Source: Oscillospiraceae bacterium (GTDB taxonomy: Bacteria > Bacillota > Clostridia > Oscillospirales > QAMX01). From it: DNA of 6,312 nucleotides. This document shows positions 1 to 6,242 of this stretch, one piece after another; the stretch's first letter is position 1, and each line of letters starts with the position of its first letter. The notes below the pieces were generated by a model. That model was not told the origin of the DNA. It did no database searches and worked only from the letters and a program-made list of their open reading frames with translations. The stretch covers positions 1 through 6,312 of the forward strand of contig CACYBP010000347.1 of the NCBI GenBank assembly GCA_902772625.1, given 5' to 3'. The position numbers were made by a program, and so were the translations under genes.

Positions 1-381
1 AAAAATGCGCTTTACGCCTTCGCCCGGTTTGAAAGAAGGGGGATCAGGCTGTATTTCCCTTTTCGGAAGCCCTTCTATTTCCTCTACCGGGACGTGAAAT
101 ATGCCGGAGCGGCCGTGACGCGTCTTGCGCAGGATACGGTGCGGGAAAAACACGCAACGGTTTGGATCTATCTTTCCGCGGTCCCGATCCGGCCGCACGT
201 CCTGAGAAACATCGCCGAGCTTCAGAACGGGGCGGAATCGATCCGTTTCCCCTATGACGAAGAGGTTTTCTCGTTGCTTTCAGAGGAGCTTCCCGGCGAC
301 GCATCGGCCGCGCTCAGAAGGGAACTCAGGCGGATAAACCGGAAAGAGGGGAAAGGCGAAGAGGAAATAGCGGCGGAATAA
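1..381 (+). CDS. C-terminal part of an unrecognised protein (5' end outside window)
   Basis: The frame is open from the first base and ends at TAA (379-381), giving 126 residues of a protein whose start is not in the window. A GTG at 94 could be read as a start, but the frame upstream of it stays open and looks coding (it includes YFPFRKPFYFLYRD), so I treat the gene as truncated by the window edge. The visible part begins basic and aromatic-rich, contains the stretch TVWIYLSAVPIRPHVLRN, and ends in a charged, probably helical tail rich in Arg, Lys and Glu (RRELRRINRKEGKGEEE). No signal peptide, membrane segment or catalytic motif is evident. I do not recognise the family. A 7-bp inverted repeat (370-389) spans the stop codon, and a strong terminator follows at 411-446. 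The gene is convergent with the purine permease and not part of the sporulation cluster. Confidence 0.7.
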   Translation, partial: KNALYAFARFERRGIRLYFPFRKPFYFLYRDVKYAGAAVTRLAQDTVREKHATVWIYLSAVPIRPHVLRNIAELQNGAESIRFPYDEEVFSLLSEELPGDASAALRRELRRINRKEGKGEEEIAAE

Positions 382-410
382 ACCGCCGCCATGCAATCAG
401 GATAAGAAAG

Positions 411-446
411 AGCGCCGCCTGCCGGATCGGCAGACGGCGCTTTTTT
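411..446. terminator. Rho-independent terminator shared by two convergent genes
   Basis: The stem is AGCGCCG (411-417) with CGGCGCT (435-441), continued by CTGCCG (419-424) with CGGCAG (428-433). There is one C/A mismatch (418/434) and a 3-nt GAT loop. It is followed directly by a run of six T (441-446), the classic form for the plus-strand gene ending at 381. Read on the minus strand the same hairpin follows the permease stop and is trailed by CTTTCTTATCC, a weaker U-rich tract, so it may work in both directions. Confidence 0.9.
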
Positions 447-464
447 ATAGTGCCTTTTGAAAGC

Positions 465-1922
465 TTACATCGTGACCGCCACGAAGCGGAAGATGAAGAG
501 CAGAGCGATGACGGTAGCCACGATATCCTTCTTGGTGAACTTGCCGGTGACCAGCGTGATGAACACGTAGGAGATCGCGCCGATACCGATACCGTTGGAG
601 ATCGAGTAGGTGAGAGGCATCATGGCCAGGGTCAGGAAAGCCGGGACCGAGGAGCGGAGATCGCTCATGTCCACCTTGCCGAAGCCGGAGAGCATCAGAA
701 CGCCCACGTAGATCAGAGCCGGAGCAGTGGCCGCAGCGGGGATGATGCTGGCAAGCGGGCTGAGGAACAGGCAGACGGCGAAGCACGCGGCAGTGACCAC
801 CGAAGCAAGTCCGGTTCTCGCGCCGGCGCCGACGCCGGAGGCCGATTCCACGAAGGTGGTGCAGGTGGAGGTGCCGAACACGGCGCCCGCGCAGGTGGCG
901 ACCGAGTCGGCCATCATGCACTTGCCTACGTTGATGGGGTCGCCGTTTTCATCCAGAAGATCAGCCTGAGAGGCGGTGCCGTAAAGGGTTCCCAGAGTGT
1001 CGAACATATCGACCAGGCAGAAGGAGATGATCAGGATGATGGCGTTGAAGATGCCGCCGATGTTCGCGCCGCTGAAGGCGTTCTTCCAGGAATCGGCGTG
1101 GAAGAGGCCGGTGATGCCGATCTCGCCGAAGTCCTTGAAGGACTGGCCGATGGAGCTCATATCAAAGGACGGCACGGTCCAGGTGAAGAGATAATAGAGA
1201 ACGGTGGTGATCAGGATGCCGAGGATCACGTTGCCCTTGACCTTGAACTTGCCGAGAACGGCGATGATCAGAAGGCCGAGAAGCGCGACGATGGCCGGGG
1301 CGATGGCCGTCCAACCGCCGCCCTCTCCGAACAGAGCGCCGTGGACGTCGACGAACTGCACGAGGGTGTAGGGGTTCGCCTGCACGATGCCGACGTTCTG
1401 CATGCCGATGAAGGCGATGAACAGACCGATACCGGCGGGGATGGCTTTCTTCAGGCAGTCGGGCATGCTGGTGGCGATGTACTTGCGGAGTCCGGTCGTC
1501 GAAAGAACGAGGAACACGACGCCTTCCAGAAGAACGATGACGAGACCGGCCTGATATCCCTTGATCACGTCAACTTTGGCGAAGAAAGCGCCCGAAACGA
1601 ACATGGTGCAGAAGAAGGCGTTCAGACCCATACCGCAGGCCTGAGCAAAAGGCATTTTGGCATACAGCGCCATGATCAGCGTGCCGACGATGGCCACGAG
1701 GATCGAGGCAATGTAAACCGAATTCCAGATCTTGCCGAGAGCGGCAGGATCCGCGCCGGCGCCTGTCATCATCTCCGCCAGCCAGCCGTTCGCTCCGCCG
1801 CCCGAAACCTGGGACGGGTTGACGAAGATGATGTAGGCCATGGCGAAGAAGGTGGTCAGACCGCCGATGATCTCAGCACGCAGCGAAGAGCCGCGTTCCT
1901 TGATCCCAAAGAACTTTTCCAT
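465..1922 (-). CDS. NCS2 family purine (guanine/hypoxanthine/adenine) permease, AzgA/PbuG-like
   Basis: A 485-residue integral membrane transporter that should import purine bases with protons for salvage. Family features, numbered from the chosen start: the MEKFFGIKERG...EIIGGLTTFFAMAYIIFVNP N-terminus typical of the AzgA/PbuG branch, GMGLNAFF (97-104), DMFDTLGTL (305-313) and GTSTCTTFVESASGVGAGAR (350-369), which are the conserved substrate-pathway segments of this branch. Many hydrophobic helices run through to the C-terminus (FRFVAVTM), and the length is normal for the family. The ATG at 1920-1922 is chosen because GGAGG (1932-1936, minus strand) lies 9 nt upstream. The frame stays open further upstream without sense, so longer versions are unlikely. 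The gene is monocistronic in appearance, with its own promoter (2014-2042) and a terminator at 411-446. Exact substrate (guanine/hypoxanthine or adenine) cannot be told from sequence. The family call is firm. Confidence 0.95.
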   Translation of the reverse strand: MEKFFGIKERGSSLRAEIIGGLTTFFAMAYIIFVNPSQVSGGGANGWLAEMMTGAGADPAALGKIWNSVYIASILVAIVGTLIMALYAKMPFAQACGMGLNAFFCTMFVSGAFFAKVDVIKGYQAGLVIVLLEGVVFLVLSTTGLRKYIATSMPDCLKKAIPAGIGLFIAFIGMQNVGIVQANPYTLVQFVDVHGALFGEGGGWTAIAPAIVALLGLLIIAVLGKFKVKGNVILGILITTVLYYLFTWTVPSFDMSSIGQSFKDFGEIGITGLFHADSWKNAFSGANIGGIFNAIILIISFCLVDMFDTLGTLYGTASQADLLDENGDPINVGKCMMADSVATCAGAVFGTSTCTTFVESASGVGAGARTGLASVVTAACFAVCLFLSPLASIIPAAATAPALIYVGVLMLSGFGKVDMSDLRSSVPAFLTLAMMPLTYSISNGIGIGAISYVFITLVTGKFTKKDIVATVIALLFIFRFVAVTM

Positions 1923-1999
1923 CTCTTCATTCCTCCGTAAATGGCCGTCCCGACGGGCCGGTGATCTATCAGGTGATCGGGAACACGTCGGAACGAAAT

Positions 2000-2090
2000 A
2001 AAATGACAAATATATTGTATTCTTGACGGGGAGGTTTTGCAAGATGGCAATCTCAACAAAGATAGGTTCCGAAATCGGGCAAAATGACAA
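2000..2090. repeat. Three spaced copies of AAAATGACAA around the permease promoter
   Basis: AAAATGACAA occurs exactly at 2000-2009 and 2081-2090, and an 8/10 match (AAGATGGCAA) lies at 2041-2050, so the starts are 41 and 40 bp apart. The two exact copies are each preceded by CGAAAT, immediately in one case and after 5 nt in the other. On the transcribed minus strand the units read TTGTCATTTT. Relative to the proposed promoter they lie at about the start site, over the -35 element, and about 70 bp upstream. This spacing of near-integral helical turns would suit an operator set for a regulator, but short AT-rich repeats in an intergenic gap can also arise by chance. Confidence 0.45.
2014..2042 (-). 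promoter_or_regulatory. Sigma-A-like promoter of the purine permease
   Basis: Read on the minus strand: -35 TTGCAA (2042-2037), a 17-nt spacer and -10 TACAAT (2019-2014). Each hexamer is close to consensus and the spacing is optimal. The start site should fall near 2007, giving a leader of about 85 nt before the ATG at 1922. That leader holds the ribosome binding site and a weak GC hairpin (GGCCCGTCGGGACGGCC, 1943-1959) but no recognisable purine riboswitch core. Confidence 0.65.
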
Positions 2091-2110
2091 GGAACGACAC
2101 TGTATATAGT

Positions 2111-2138
2111 TTGGCACAGCGCTCTTTTCTCCTATATA
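2111..2138 (+). promoter_or_regulatory. Possible plus-strand promoter pointing into the 3' end of spoIIP
   Basis: TTGGCA (2111-2116) and TATATA (2133-2138) are separated by 16 nt, and TATATT (2135-2140) is an 18-nt alternative. Transcription would run antisense to spoIIP. No credible plus-strand gene follows. The AT-rich gap makes chance matches likely, so this is only a candidate. Confidence 0.25.
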
Positions 2139-2152
2139 TTGTGCGCCGGAAG

Positions 2153-3232
2153 CTATGCCGGGGGAAGGACCCCGTCCAGGATCAGGGCGAGACGGCGCAC
2201 GGCCTCCTTCGCCTCGGAAAGAGTGTTGGCCTCGGTCCCGCATTCCACGATCAGGGAAAGCGGGGTGACGTGCTGATTATAACGGTTCTTCGAGATGGTG
2301 ACCGGCCGCGCAAGGTCCTCATAAAGCTCCGAGGCCTTCTTTTCCAGGTGCAGGGCGAAGGCGAGATTGGACCGCCATCCGGGATGGGAAAGCAGCGCGC
2401 CGCTGCCCACCACAAACATGATCTGAGAGGATTTCCCGTCTCCCGAAAGAAGCTTGTACCGCGTCCCGTCGGAGGAGGAAAGGCTGTCCCGGTGGATATC
2501 CAGCACCATGGCGATGGAGGGATCCTTCGCCATCTCTCTTTCGATCACGCCGAGGGCGGTTTTATAGGCGGTGTTGAACCCCGCCTCGTCGCACATGGTG
2601 CGATCGTGTATCACCCGGAACCCGCGTTTTTCCAGCTCTTCTTCAAGAACATCCCCCACGGCCACCACGTTCTTCTCGGGATCGCGGGTACGCGCGTCGC
2701 TGTTATCGGCCACAAAGGCCTTGGGGGAGAGGCTGTAGCTTTCGCACCCGTGGGTGTGTACGATCAGGATCGCGTCCTTCCTCCGGTCAAAAACCGGATC
2801 GGTATCAAGAAGCTCCTCAACGTCGAAGGACAAATCCGGATTGTTTTTCGGCGCGAGGGAGGTCTTGATCGTCAGAGCCTTGACCGGCTCGGCGTTATCC
2901 GGAAGAGGCTCGTCCGCTTTCATGCTTTCGGAACCGGATCCATCCGGGCTTCTTTCCTCCCGCAGAACGATCCCGGGGATCGCCCCCTCGTCGGGAAGAA
3001 AGATCAGAAACTTTTCCTCGTCCCCTCCTTCCTCCGGAAGACTTTCGTCTTCGGCCTCCGCCCGCACGGGGACCGGAGAAATGCCGGTGAGAAAAGCGAA
3101 GACGCCCCGCATGTTACCCTCCAGAAGCCAGGGAAGCCTTTCAAAGACGAGAAAGAAGGAGAAAACGCCCACCGCGAGGAAGGCTCCGTGCAGGAAGAGA
3201 GAAAGCGGCAGAGACATTCGCCTGTTTTTCAT
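2153..3232 (-). CDS. spoIIP: Stage II sporulation protein P (engulfment amidase/endopeptidase)
   Basis: SpoIIP is the membrane-anchored peptidoglycan hydrolase that, with SpoIID and SpoIIM, thins the septal wall and drives engulfment. The 359-residue product has a basic start (MKNRR) and one N-terminal membrane segment (about 7-30). A low-complexity acidic linker (about 58-115) follows, then the SpoIIP catalytic domain (about 150-355). Visible family motifs are ILIVHTHGCESYS (155-167; His159, His161, Glu164), VLDIHRDS (243-250; His247) and YNQHVTPLSLIVECGTEANT (318-337; Glu330), which carry the expected zinc-ligand and catalytic positions. I chose the ATG at 3230-3232 because AAAAGGGGG lies 7 nt upstream. 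An in-frame ATG nine codons earlier (3259) has no ribosome binding site and would put a charged tail before the anchor. The gene follows gpr by 49 bp, the gpr-spoIIP order also seen in Bacillus. No clear terminator follows the TAG at 2153-2155. Confidence 0.95.
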   Translation of the reverse strand: MKNRRMSLPLSLFLHGAFLAVGVFSFFLVFERLPWLLEGNMRGVFAFLTGISPVPVRAEAEDESLPEEGGDEEKFLIFLPDEGAIPGIVLREERSPDGSGSESMKADEPLPDNAEPVKALTIKTSLAPKNNPDLSFDVEELLDTDPVFDRRKDAILIVHTHGCESYSLSPKAFVADNSDARTRDPEKNVVAVGDVLEEELEKRGFRVIHDRTMCDEAGFNTAYKTALGVIEREMAKDPSIAMVLDIHRDSLSSSDGTRYKLLSGDGKSSQIMFVVGSGALLSHPGWRSNLAFALHLEKKASELYEDLARPVTISKNRYNQHVTPLSLIVECGTEANTLSEAKEAVRRLALILDGVLPPA

Positions 3233-3239
3233 TAAGTCG

Positions 3240-3271
3240 CCCCCTTTTCGCTCTATCATATGAAAAGGGGG
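3240..3271 (-). promoter_or_regulatory. 10-bp hairpin that would mask the spoIIP ribosome binding site
   Basis: On the minus strand CCCCCTTTTC (3271-3262) and GAAAAGGGGG (3249-3240) form a perfect 10-bp inverted repeat around a 12-nt loop, ATATGATAGAGC. The 3' arm is itself the spoIIP Shine-Dalgarno sequence, 7 nt before the ATG. It is not followed by a T-run, so it is unlikely to be an intrinsic terminator. Any transcript entering from gpr would contain both arms and could hide the ribosome binding site. Confidence 0.6.
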
Positions 3272-3283
3272 GACTTGCTATTC
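3255..3283 (-). promoter_or_regulatory. Candidate sigma-E-type promoter of spoIIP
   Basis: On the minus strand GAATAGC (3283-3277) is followed by a 14-nt spacer and CATATGAT (3262-3255). The sigma-E consensus from Bacillus is roughly GMATAWW, 13-15 nt, CATACAMT. The matches here are 5 of 7 and 6 of 8 with optimal spacing. The -35 overlaps the gpr stop codon, and the -10 begins at the base pair closing the hairpin loop. The start site would fall at about 3248-3250, leaving a leader of about 15-20 nt that lacks the 5' arm of the hairpin. This rests on consensus matching only. Confidence 0.45.
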
Positions 3284-4142
3284 AGGAAAGAAAAGCCGCG
3301 ACGTCCGAAAGGGTCATGCCGGGATGAAGCGCAAGATCCAGGGCATAACCCACAAGGCGGGAAAGCTCCTCCACCGCTTCGTCGATCTCCCGGGGCGTCA
3401 CCACCAGATCGCCTAAGGGAGAAGAATTCGCCGGGGACGCGGCGCCTTCCGGAAGGAGCGAGGAGGCGTAGATCACGGTGGGGATCCCCACGGCGATCAC
3501 CGGGATCCCGAGCTTTTCCCGGGTGAGTCCTTCCCGGGCGTTTCCCACCCCGCCTCCGGGCACCAGCCCGGTGTCGGTGATCTGGACGGTGGTGAGAAGC
3601 CTTTCGGCCGACCCGGCCGCCAGAGCGTCGATCACGACGAGAAAATCCGGCCTGATCTCCCGGACGACGCCTTGTATCAGGGTCGCCGATTCGATCCCCG
3701 TGATTCCCAGGACGCCGGGCGTCACCGCCGCCACGCGCCGGAGGGAGGAAAAGTATTCCGGAAGGGTATCGGCAAGATGGCGCGTCGCCATCACGTGCCG
3801 CAAAACGCCCGGTCCGACGGCGTCGGAGGTGATGAACCGGTTCCCAAGTCCCGCCACAAGCGCGCTCCCCCGGGAGGGAAGGAATTCCCCGAAGCCGTCT
3901 TTGAGAAGCCCGCAGGCGGCCTGAAACCCGCCTTCTTCATTCTTGTATCCTTTTTTCAAGGTAAAGGTCAGATAACGGCCTACCGGCTTCCCGAGCTTAC
4001 GCGCCGCCTCTTCGTTCTTGACACGGACCCGGGAAAACAAAAAACCACCGCGTATTTCTTCGCTCGTTTCAAGTCCCGGGATACGCTCTCCCGTGATCCT
4101 GCCGGCCGCTTCGTCGGCGAGATCGGTGCGGAAGGCGCTCAC
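3282..4142 (-). CDS. gpr: Germination protease GPR (SASP-degrading)
   Basis: GPR cleaves the small acid-soluble DNA-binding proteins of the spore core early in germination. Visible hallmarks, numbered from the chosen start: FRTDLADEA (4-12, the mature N-terminus region), GRYLTF (55-60), VAGLGNRFITSDAVGP (96-111), TPGVLGITGIES (141-152), VVIDALAAGSAERL (169-182), TVQITDTGLVPGGGVGN (185-201), VIAVGIPTV (215-223) and LVVTPREID (246-254). Asp107 and Asp172 correspond to the two essential aspartates of Bacillus GPR and have almost the same separation. The product is only 286 residues against about 370 in Bacillus. The insert between the IPTV and VTP motifs is nearly gone (about 20 residues). The start is uncertain. 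GTG at 4142-4140 overlaps the sleB stop as GTGA and implies translational coupling, with no clear ribosome binding site. An ATG at 4202 would add 20 residues, possibly a propeptide, but overlaps sleB by 64 bp and also lacks a ribosome binding site. Confidence 0.92.
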   Translation of the reverse strand: MSAFRTDLADEAAGRITGERIPGLETSEEIRGGFLFSRVRVKNEEAARKLGKPVGRYLTFTLKKGYKNEEGGFQAACGLLKDGFGEFLPSRGSALVAGLGNRFITSDAVGPGVLRHVMATRHLADTLPEYFSSLRRVAAVTPGVLGITGIESATLIQGVVREIRPDFLVVIDALAAGSAERLLTTVQITDTGLVPGGGVGNAREGLTREKLGIPVIAVGIPTVIYASSLLPEGAASPANSSPLGDLVVTPREIDEAVEELSRLVGYALDLALHPGMTLSDVAAFLS

Positions 4143-4810
4143 TGCGGCTTGCAGAACCGGTGATCCCCGATGACGAGATACACCGGAAGCGAAAGCATCC
4201 ATCGGTTGGTGGTTTTCGCGGGATTGTAATAATAGACGCAGCCGTTCGTGGGGTCGTATCCGGCGTAGGCCTCCGCCGCGGCCCGGCGGCAGGAATCCGG
4301 GACAGGAGTGGAGGCGAACTGACCGTCGTCGATGGCCGAGAAGGCGCCGCGCTGATAGATCACGCCCGCCACCGTGTTGGGAAACGAGGGATGGGAGACG
4401 CGGTTCATGATCACCGCGCCGATGGCCACCTGCCCCTTATAGGGCTCTCCGCGCCCCTCGGCCGCGATGATCCTGGCCAGAAGATCGATGGTCGCCTGAT
4501 AGGATGCGGAGCCGCCCGCCTTTCCCCCGGAGGAAAGCGTGATCCCCAGGGCGGCGGCGGTCTTCGGTCCGATGATCCCGTCGGGAGTCAAGCCGTTTTT
4601 CCTCTGAAAGGCGATCACCGCCCGGTAGGTCTTCGAGCCGAAGATCCCGTCGATCTTTCCGTCGTAATAGCCCCAGCTCGAAAGCCGCTCCTGGGCCTTC
4701 CGGACGTCGTTTCCGCTCGATCCCTGGGAAAGGGAGGCAATCGACGGACTGGATACGAGAAGCGCGAAGAGGAGCGCGAGAGACGCGATCTTCAAAAAGC
4801 GTTTTGCCAT
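4139..4810 (-). CDS. sleB: Spore cortex-lytic enzyme SleB (lytic transglycosylase)
   Basis: SleB is an exported enzyme held in the dormant spore that cleaves muramic-delta-lactam-containing cortex peptidoglycan at germination. The 223-residue product has a signal peptide (MAKRFLKIASLALLFALLVSS, likely cleaved after SIA at residue 25) and a PG_binding_1 domain (27-90; SSGNDVRKAQERLSSWGYYD, DGIIGPKTAAALG). A short Gly/Ser linker (93-103) leads to a Hydrolase_2 catalytic domain (106-219) with AAEGRGEPYKGQVAIGAVIMNRV. Glu118 aligns with the catalytic Glu of Bacillus SleB. VIYQRGAFSAIDDGQF and YDPTNGCVYYYNPAKTTN are also family hallmarks. Three cysteines (174, 191, 220) lie in the exported domain. 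The ATG at 4810 is used because GGAGGG lies about 6 nt upstream and the signal peptide begins there; the frame extends to 4873 without a better start. The gene leads the sleB-gpr-spoIIP cluster. The usual Bacillus partner ypeB is not next to it. I found no convincing sigma-G promoter in 4811-4916. Confidence 0.94.
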   Translation of the reverse strand: MAKRFLKIASLALLFALLVSSPSIASLSQGSSGNDVRKAQERLSSWGYYDGKIDGIFGSKTYRAVIAFQRKNGLTPDGIIGPKTAAALGITLSSGGKAGGSASYQATIDLLARIIAAEGRGEPYKGQVAIGAVIMNRVSHPSFPNTVAGVIYQRGAFSAIDDGQFASTPVPDSCRRAAAEAYAGYDPTNGCVYYYNPAKTTNRWMLSLPVYLVIGDHRFCKPQ

Positions 4811-4875
4811 AGGATCCCTCCGAAAAGTATTCTTCTTTTTCAAGCATTCCCTCCGGTTCACGGGTTTATTCAAGG

Positions 4876-4904
4876 TTGCAAAAAAGAAGCGAATGCGGTA
4901 TGAT
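4876..4904 (+). promoter_or_regulatory. Sigma-A-like promoter of the rRNA methyltransferase gene
   Basis: TTGCAA (4876-4881), a 17-nt spacer and TATGAT (4899-4904) form a near-consensus vegetative promoter, with a start site expected near 4911. The leader would be only about 15 nt, just enough for the ribosome binding site. The promoter lies in the gap divergent from sleB. Confidence 0.65.
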
Positions 4905-4913
4905 TAAGGGAAA

Positions 4914-4920
4914 GAGGTGA
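4914..4920 (+). promoter_or_regulatory. rlmD: Ribosome binding site that sets the start of rlmD
   Basis: GAGGTGA (4914-4920), within AAAGAGGTGA, is a strong Shine-Dalgarno match 5 nt before the GTG at 4926-4928. An in-frame GTG at 4917 lies inside this site and so cannot be served by it. This fixes the start at 4926. Confidence 0.75.
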
Positions 4921-4925
4921 GGAGT

Positions 4926-6203
4926 GTGGAGAAGAAGGCGCCGGTGTTCGCGGTCAACGAGACCGCGGACGGGGAAGGGGTTGTCCGGAGCGAGGGAAAG
5001 ACGGTCTTCGTCCGGGGGATGATGCGCGGCGAGACCGGTGAGATCGAGATCACACAGGAGGAAAAGCGCTTCTCCCGCGCAAGGCTTTCTTCTCTCACGG
5101 TCGCCTCACCCGAAAGGATCAGGCCGGAATGCCCCTATTATGAAAGCTGCGGGGGATGCTCCCTCGGCCACGTGACGGCGGCGCACGAGCTTACCCTGAA
5201 AAAGGAGCGCGTCCGGGATGCCCTTGAGCGGATCGGCGGCTTTTCCGAAGAGGAATACGCCCTTTCGGATACCGTTGGCGGGAAACGCACGGGCTACCGG
5301 AACAAGGCGGAACTGCGCTTTCGCCCCGGTCCCGGCTTCGGGTACGTCGGGCGGGACGGCGGGTTCTGCCCGGTGGAAGACTGCCTTCTCCTTCCGAAAG
5401 AAATGAACCGACTCCTTTCCTCAAAGGCAGTAAAAAGCGTCCCCGGCCTTTCGGGGTGCGTGATCCGCACCAACCGGAAAGGGGAAAGCATGCTGATCCT
5501 GGAGACACGGGAAGAAATCTCGCTTCCCCCGGATCTCCTCAGGGAGTACGGCGTCACCTCACTCTGGCGCCTCGCCCCGAAAGAAAAGCCTGTCCACGCA
5601 CTGGACGGCGAGCTGATTCATCTTTGGGGGGAAAGCTTTCTTACGGAGGAGATCGCAGGACTCTCCTTTCGCCTTTCTCCGCGCTCCTTCTTCCAGATCA
5701 ACCGGGAGATCGCCGAAAAGCTTTACCGGCATGCGTCGATGCTTGCGGGACTTCGTGAAAAGGATCTCGCGGTGGACGCCTATTCCGGCGTCGGCGCCAT
5801 CGGCATGACGGCGGCAAAGTCCGCGGGGGAGGTCGTCGGGGTGGAGGTGATCCCCGAGGCCGTGAAAAATGCGGAAGAAGCGGCGGAGCGAAACGGGATC
5901 GGGAATATTTCTTTTCTTGCGGGAAGGTGCGAAGAGCTCTTGCCCCGCGATTCCAGGCTCCGGCGGGCGAAGGCGATCTTTCTCGATCCGCCGCGGAAGG
6001 GATGCGACCGGCGCATGCTGGAAGCCATCGTCCGGGCGGGGATCGAAAGGATCGTTTACGTCTCCTGCGACCCCGCGACTCTGGCAAGGGATCTCCGCAT
6101 TCTGAAGGAAAGCGGGTACCGGCTCACGTCGGTCACGCCCTATAACATGTTCCCCATGACGGGACACGTGGAATCAGTCACGTTGATCACTCGAGCCGGG
6201 TAG
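4926..6203 (+). CDS. rlmD: 23S rRNA (uracil-C5) methyltransferase, RlmD/RlmCD (RumA) family
   Basis: A SAM-dependent enzyme that makes 5-methyluridine in 23S rRNA (U1939, and also U747 in the Bacillus RlmCD type). The 425-residue product has an N-terminal TRAM RNA-binding domain (about 1-60). The iron-sulfur cysteines are Cys69, Cys75, Cys78 (CPYYESCGGC) and Cys153 (CPVEDC), whose first three are spaced as in E. coli RlmD (Cys81, 87, 90, 162). SFFQIN (254-259) precedes the SAM-binding fold with VDAYSGVGAIGM (283-294) and FLDPPRKGC (352-360). The catalytic Cys381 (VYVSCDPATLARDL) and general base Glu416 (GHVESV) are 35 residues apart, as in E. coli (389/424). All key residues are present, and the protein is slightly shorter than usual Firmicutes members. 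It is transcribed divergently from sleB. Which uridines are modified cannot be told from sequence. No terminator is visible after the TAG at 6201-6203. Confidence 0.95.
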   Translation: MEKKAPVFAVNETADGEGVVRSEGKTVFVRGMMRGETGEIEITQEEKRFSRARLSSLTVASPERIRPECPYYESCGGCSLGHVTAAHELTLKKERVRDALERIGGFSEEEYALSDTVGGKRTGYRNKAELRFRPGPGFGYVGRDGGFCPVEDCLLLPKEMNRLLSSKAVKSVPGLSGCVIRTNRKGESMLILETREEISLPPDLLREYGVTSLWRLAPKEKPVHALDGELIHLWGESFLTEEIAGLSFRLSPRSFFQINREIAEKLYRHASMLAGLREKDLAVDAYSGVGAIGMTAAKSAGEVVGVEVIPEAVKNAEEAAERNGIGNISFLAGRCEELLPRDSRLRRAKAIFLDPPRKGCDRRMLEAIVRAGIERIVYVSCDPATLARDLRILKESGYRLTSVTPYNMFPMTGHVESVTLITRAG

Positions 6204-6242
6204 AGTGTACAGTTTTGATACCTGGTGGGAAAGGATATTAAA

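Noticed and set aside
370..389. 7-bp inverted repeat over the stop codon of the first gene
   Set aside because: It has no T-run and lies just before a much stronger terminator, so it is probably incidental.
450..1940. Long plus-strand open frame opposite the purine permease
   Set aside because: Its product is a low-complexity Asp/Gly/His/Glu/Arg-rich sequence without any domain. It mirrors the codon bias of a clear membrane transporter on the other strand, so it is a high-GC shadow.
2084..3235. 383-codon plus-strand open frame opposite spoIIP
   Set aside because: There is no recognisable domain or ribosome binding site, and it lies exactly over spoIIP. The putative promoter before it is weak evidence and does not make it coding.
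3233..3259. Upstream ATG for spoIIP at 3259
   Set aside because: There is no Shine-Dalgarno sequence before it, it would lie within the hairpin loop, and the ATG at 3232 has a well-spaced AAAAGGGGG.
4160..4903. Plus-strand open frame opposite sleB
   Set aside because: The composition is Arg/Gly/Asp-rich and without motifs, while the opposite strand encodes a complete SleB with signal peptide and catalytic domain.
4811..4916. Sigma-G promoter for sleB
   Set aside because: GAATA and GCATT elements are present as possible -35 boxes, but none has a CATNNTA-like -10 at 17-18 nt, so no call is made.
6215..6241. TTGATA...TATTAA as a promoter for the last gene
   Set aside because: The spacing is only 15 nt and the -10 would overlap the ribosome binding region just before the ATG, leaving no leader.
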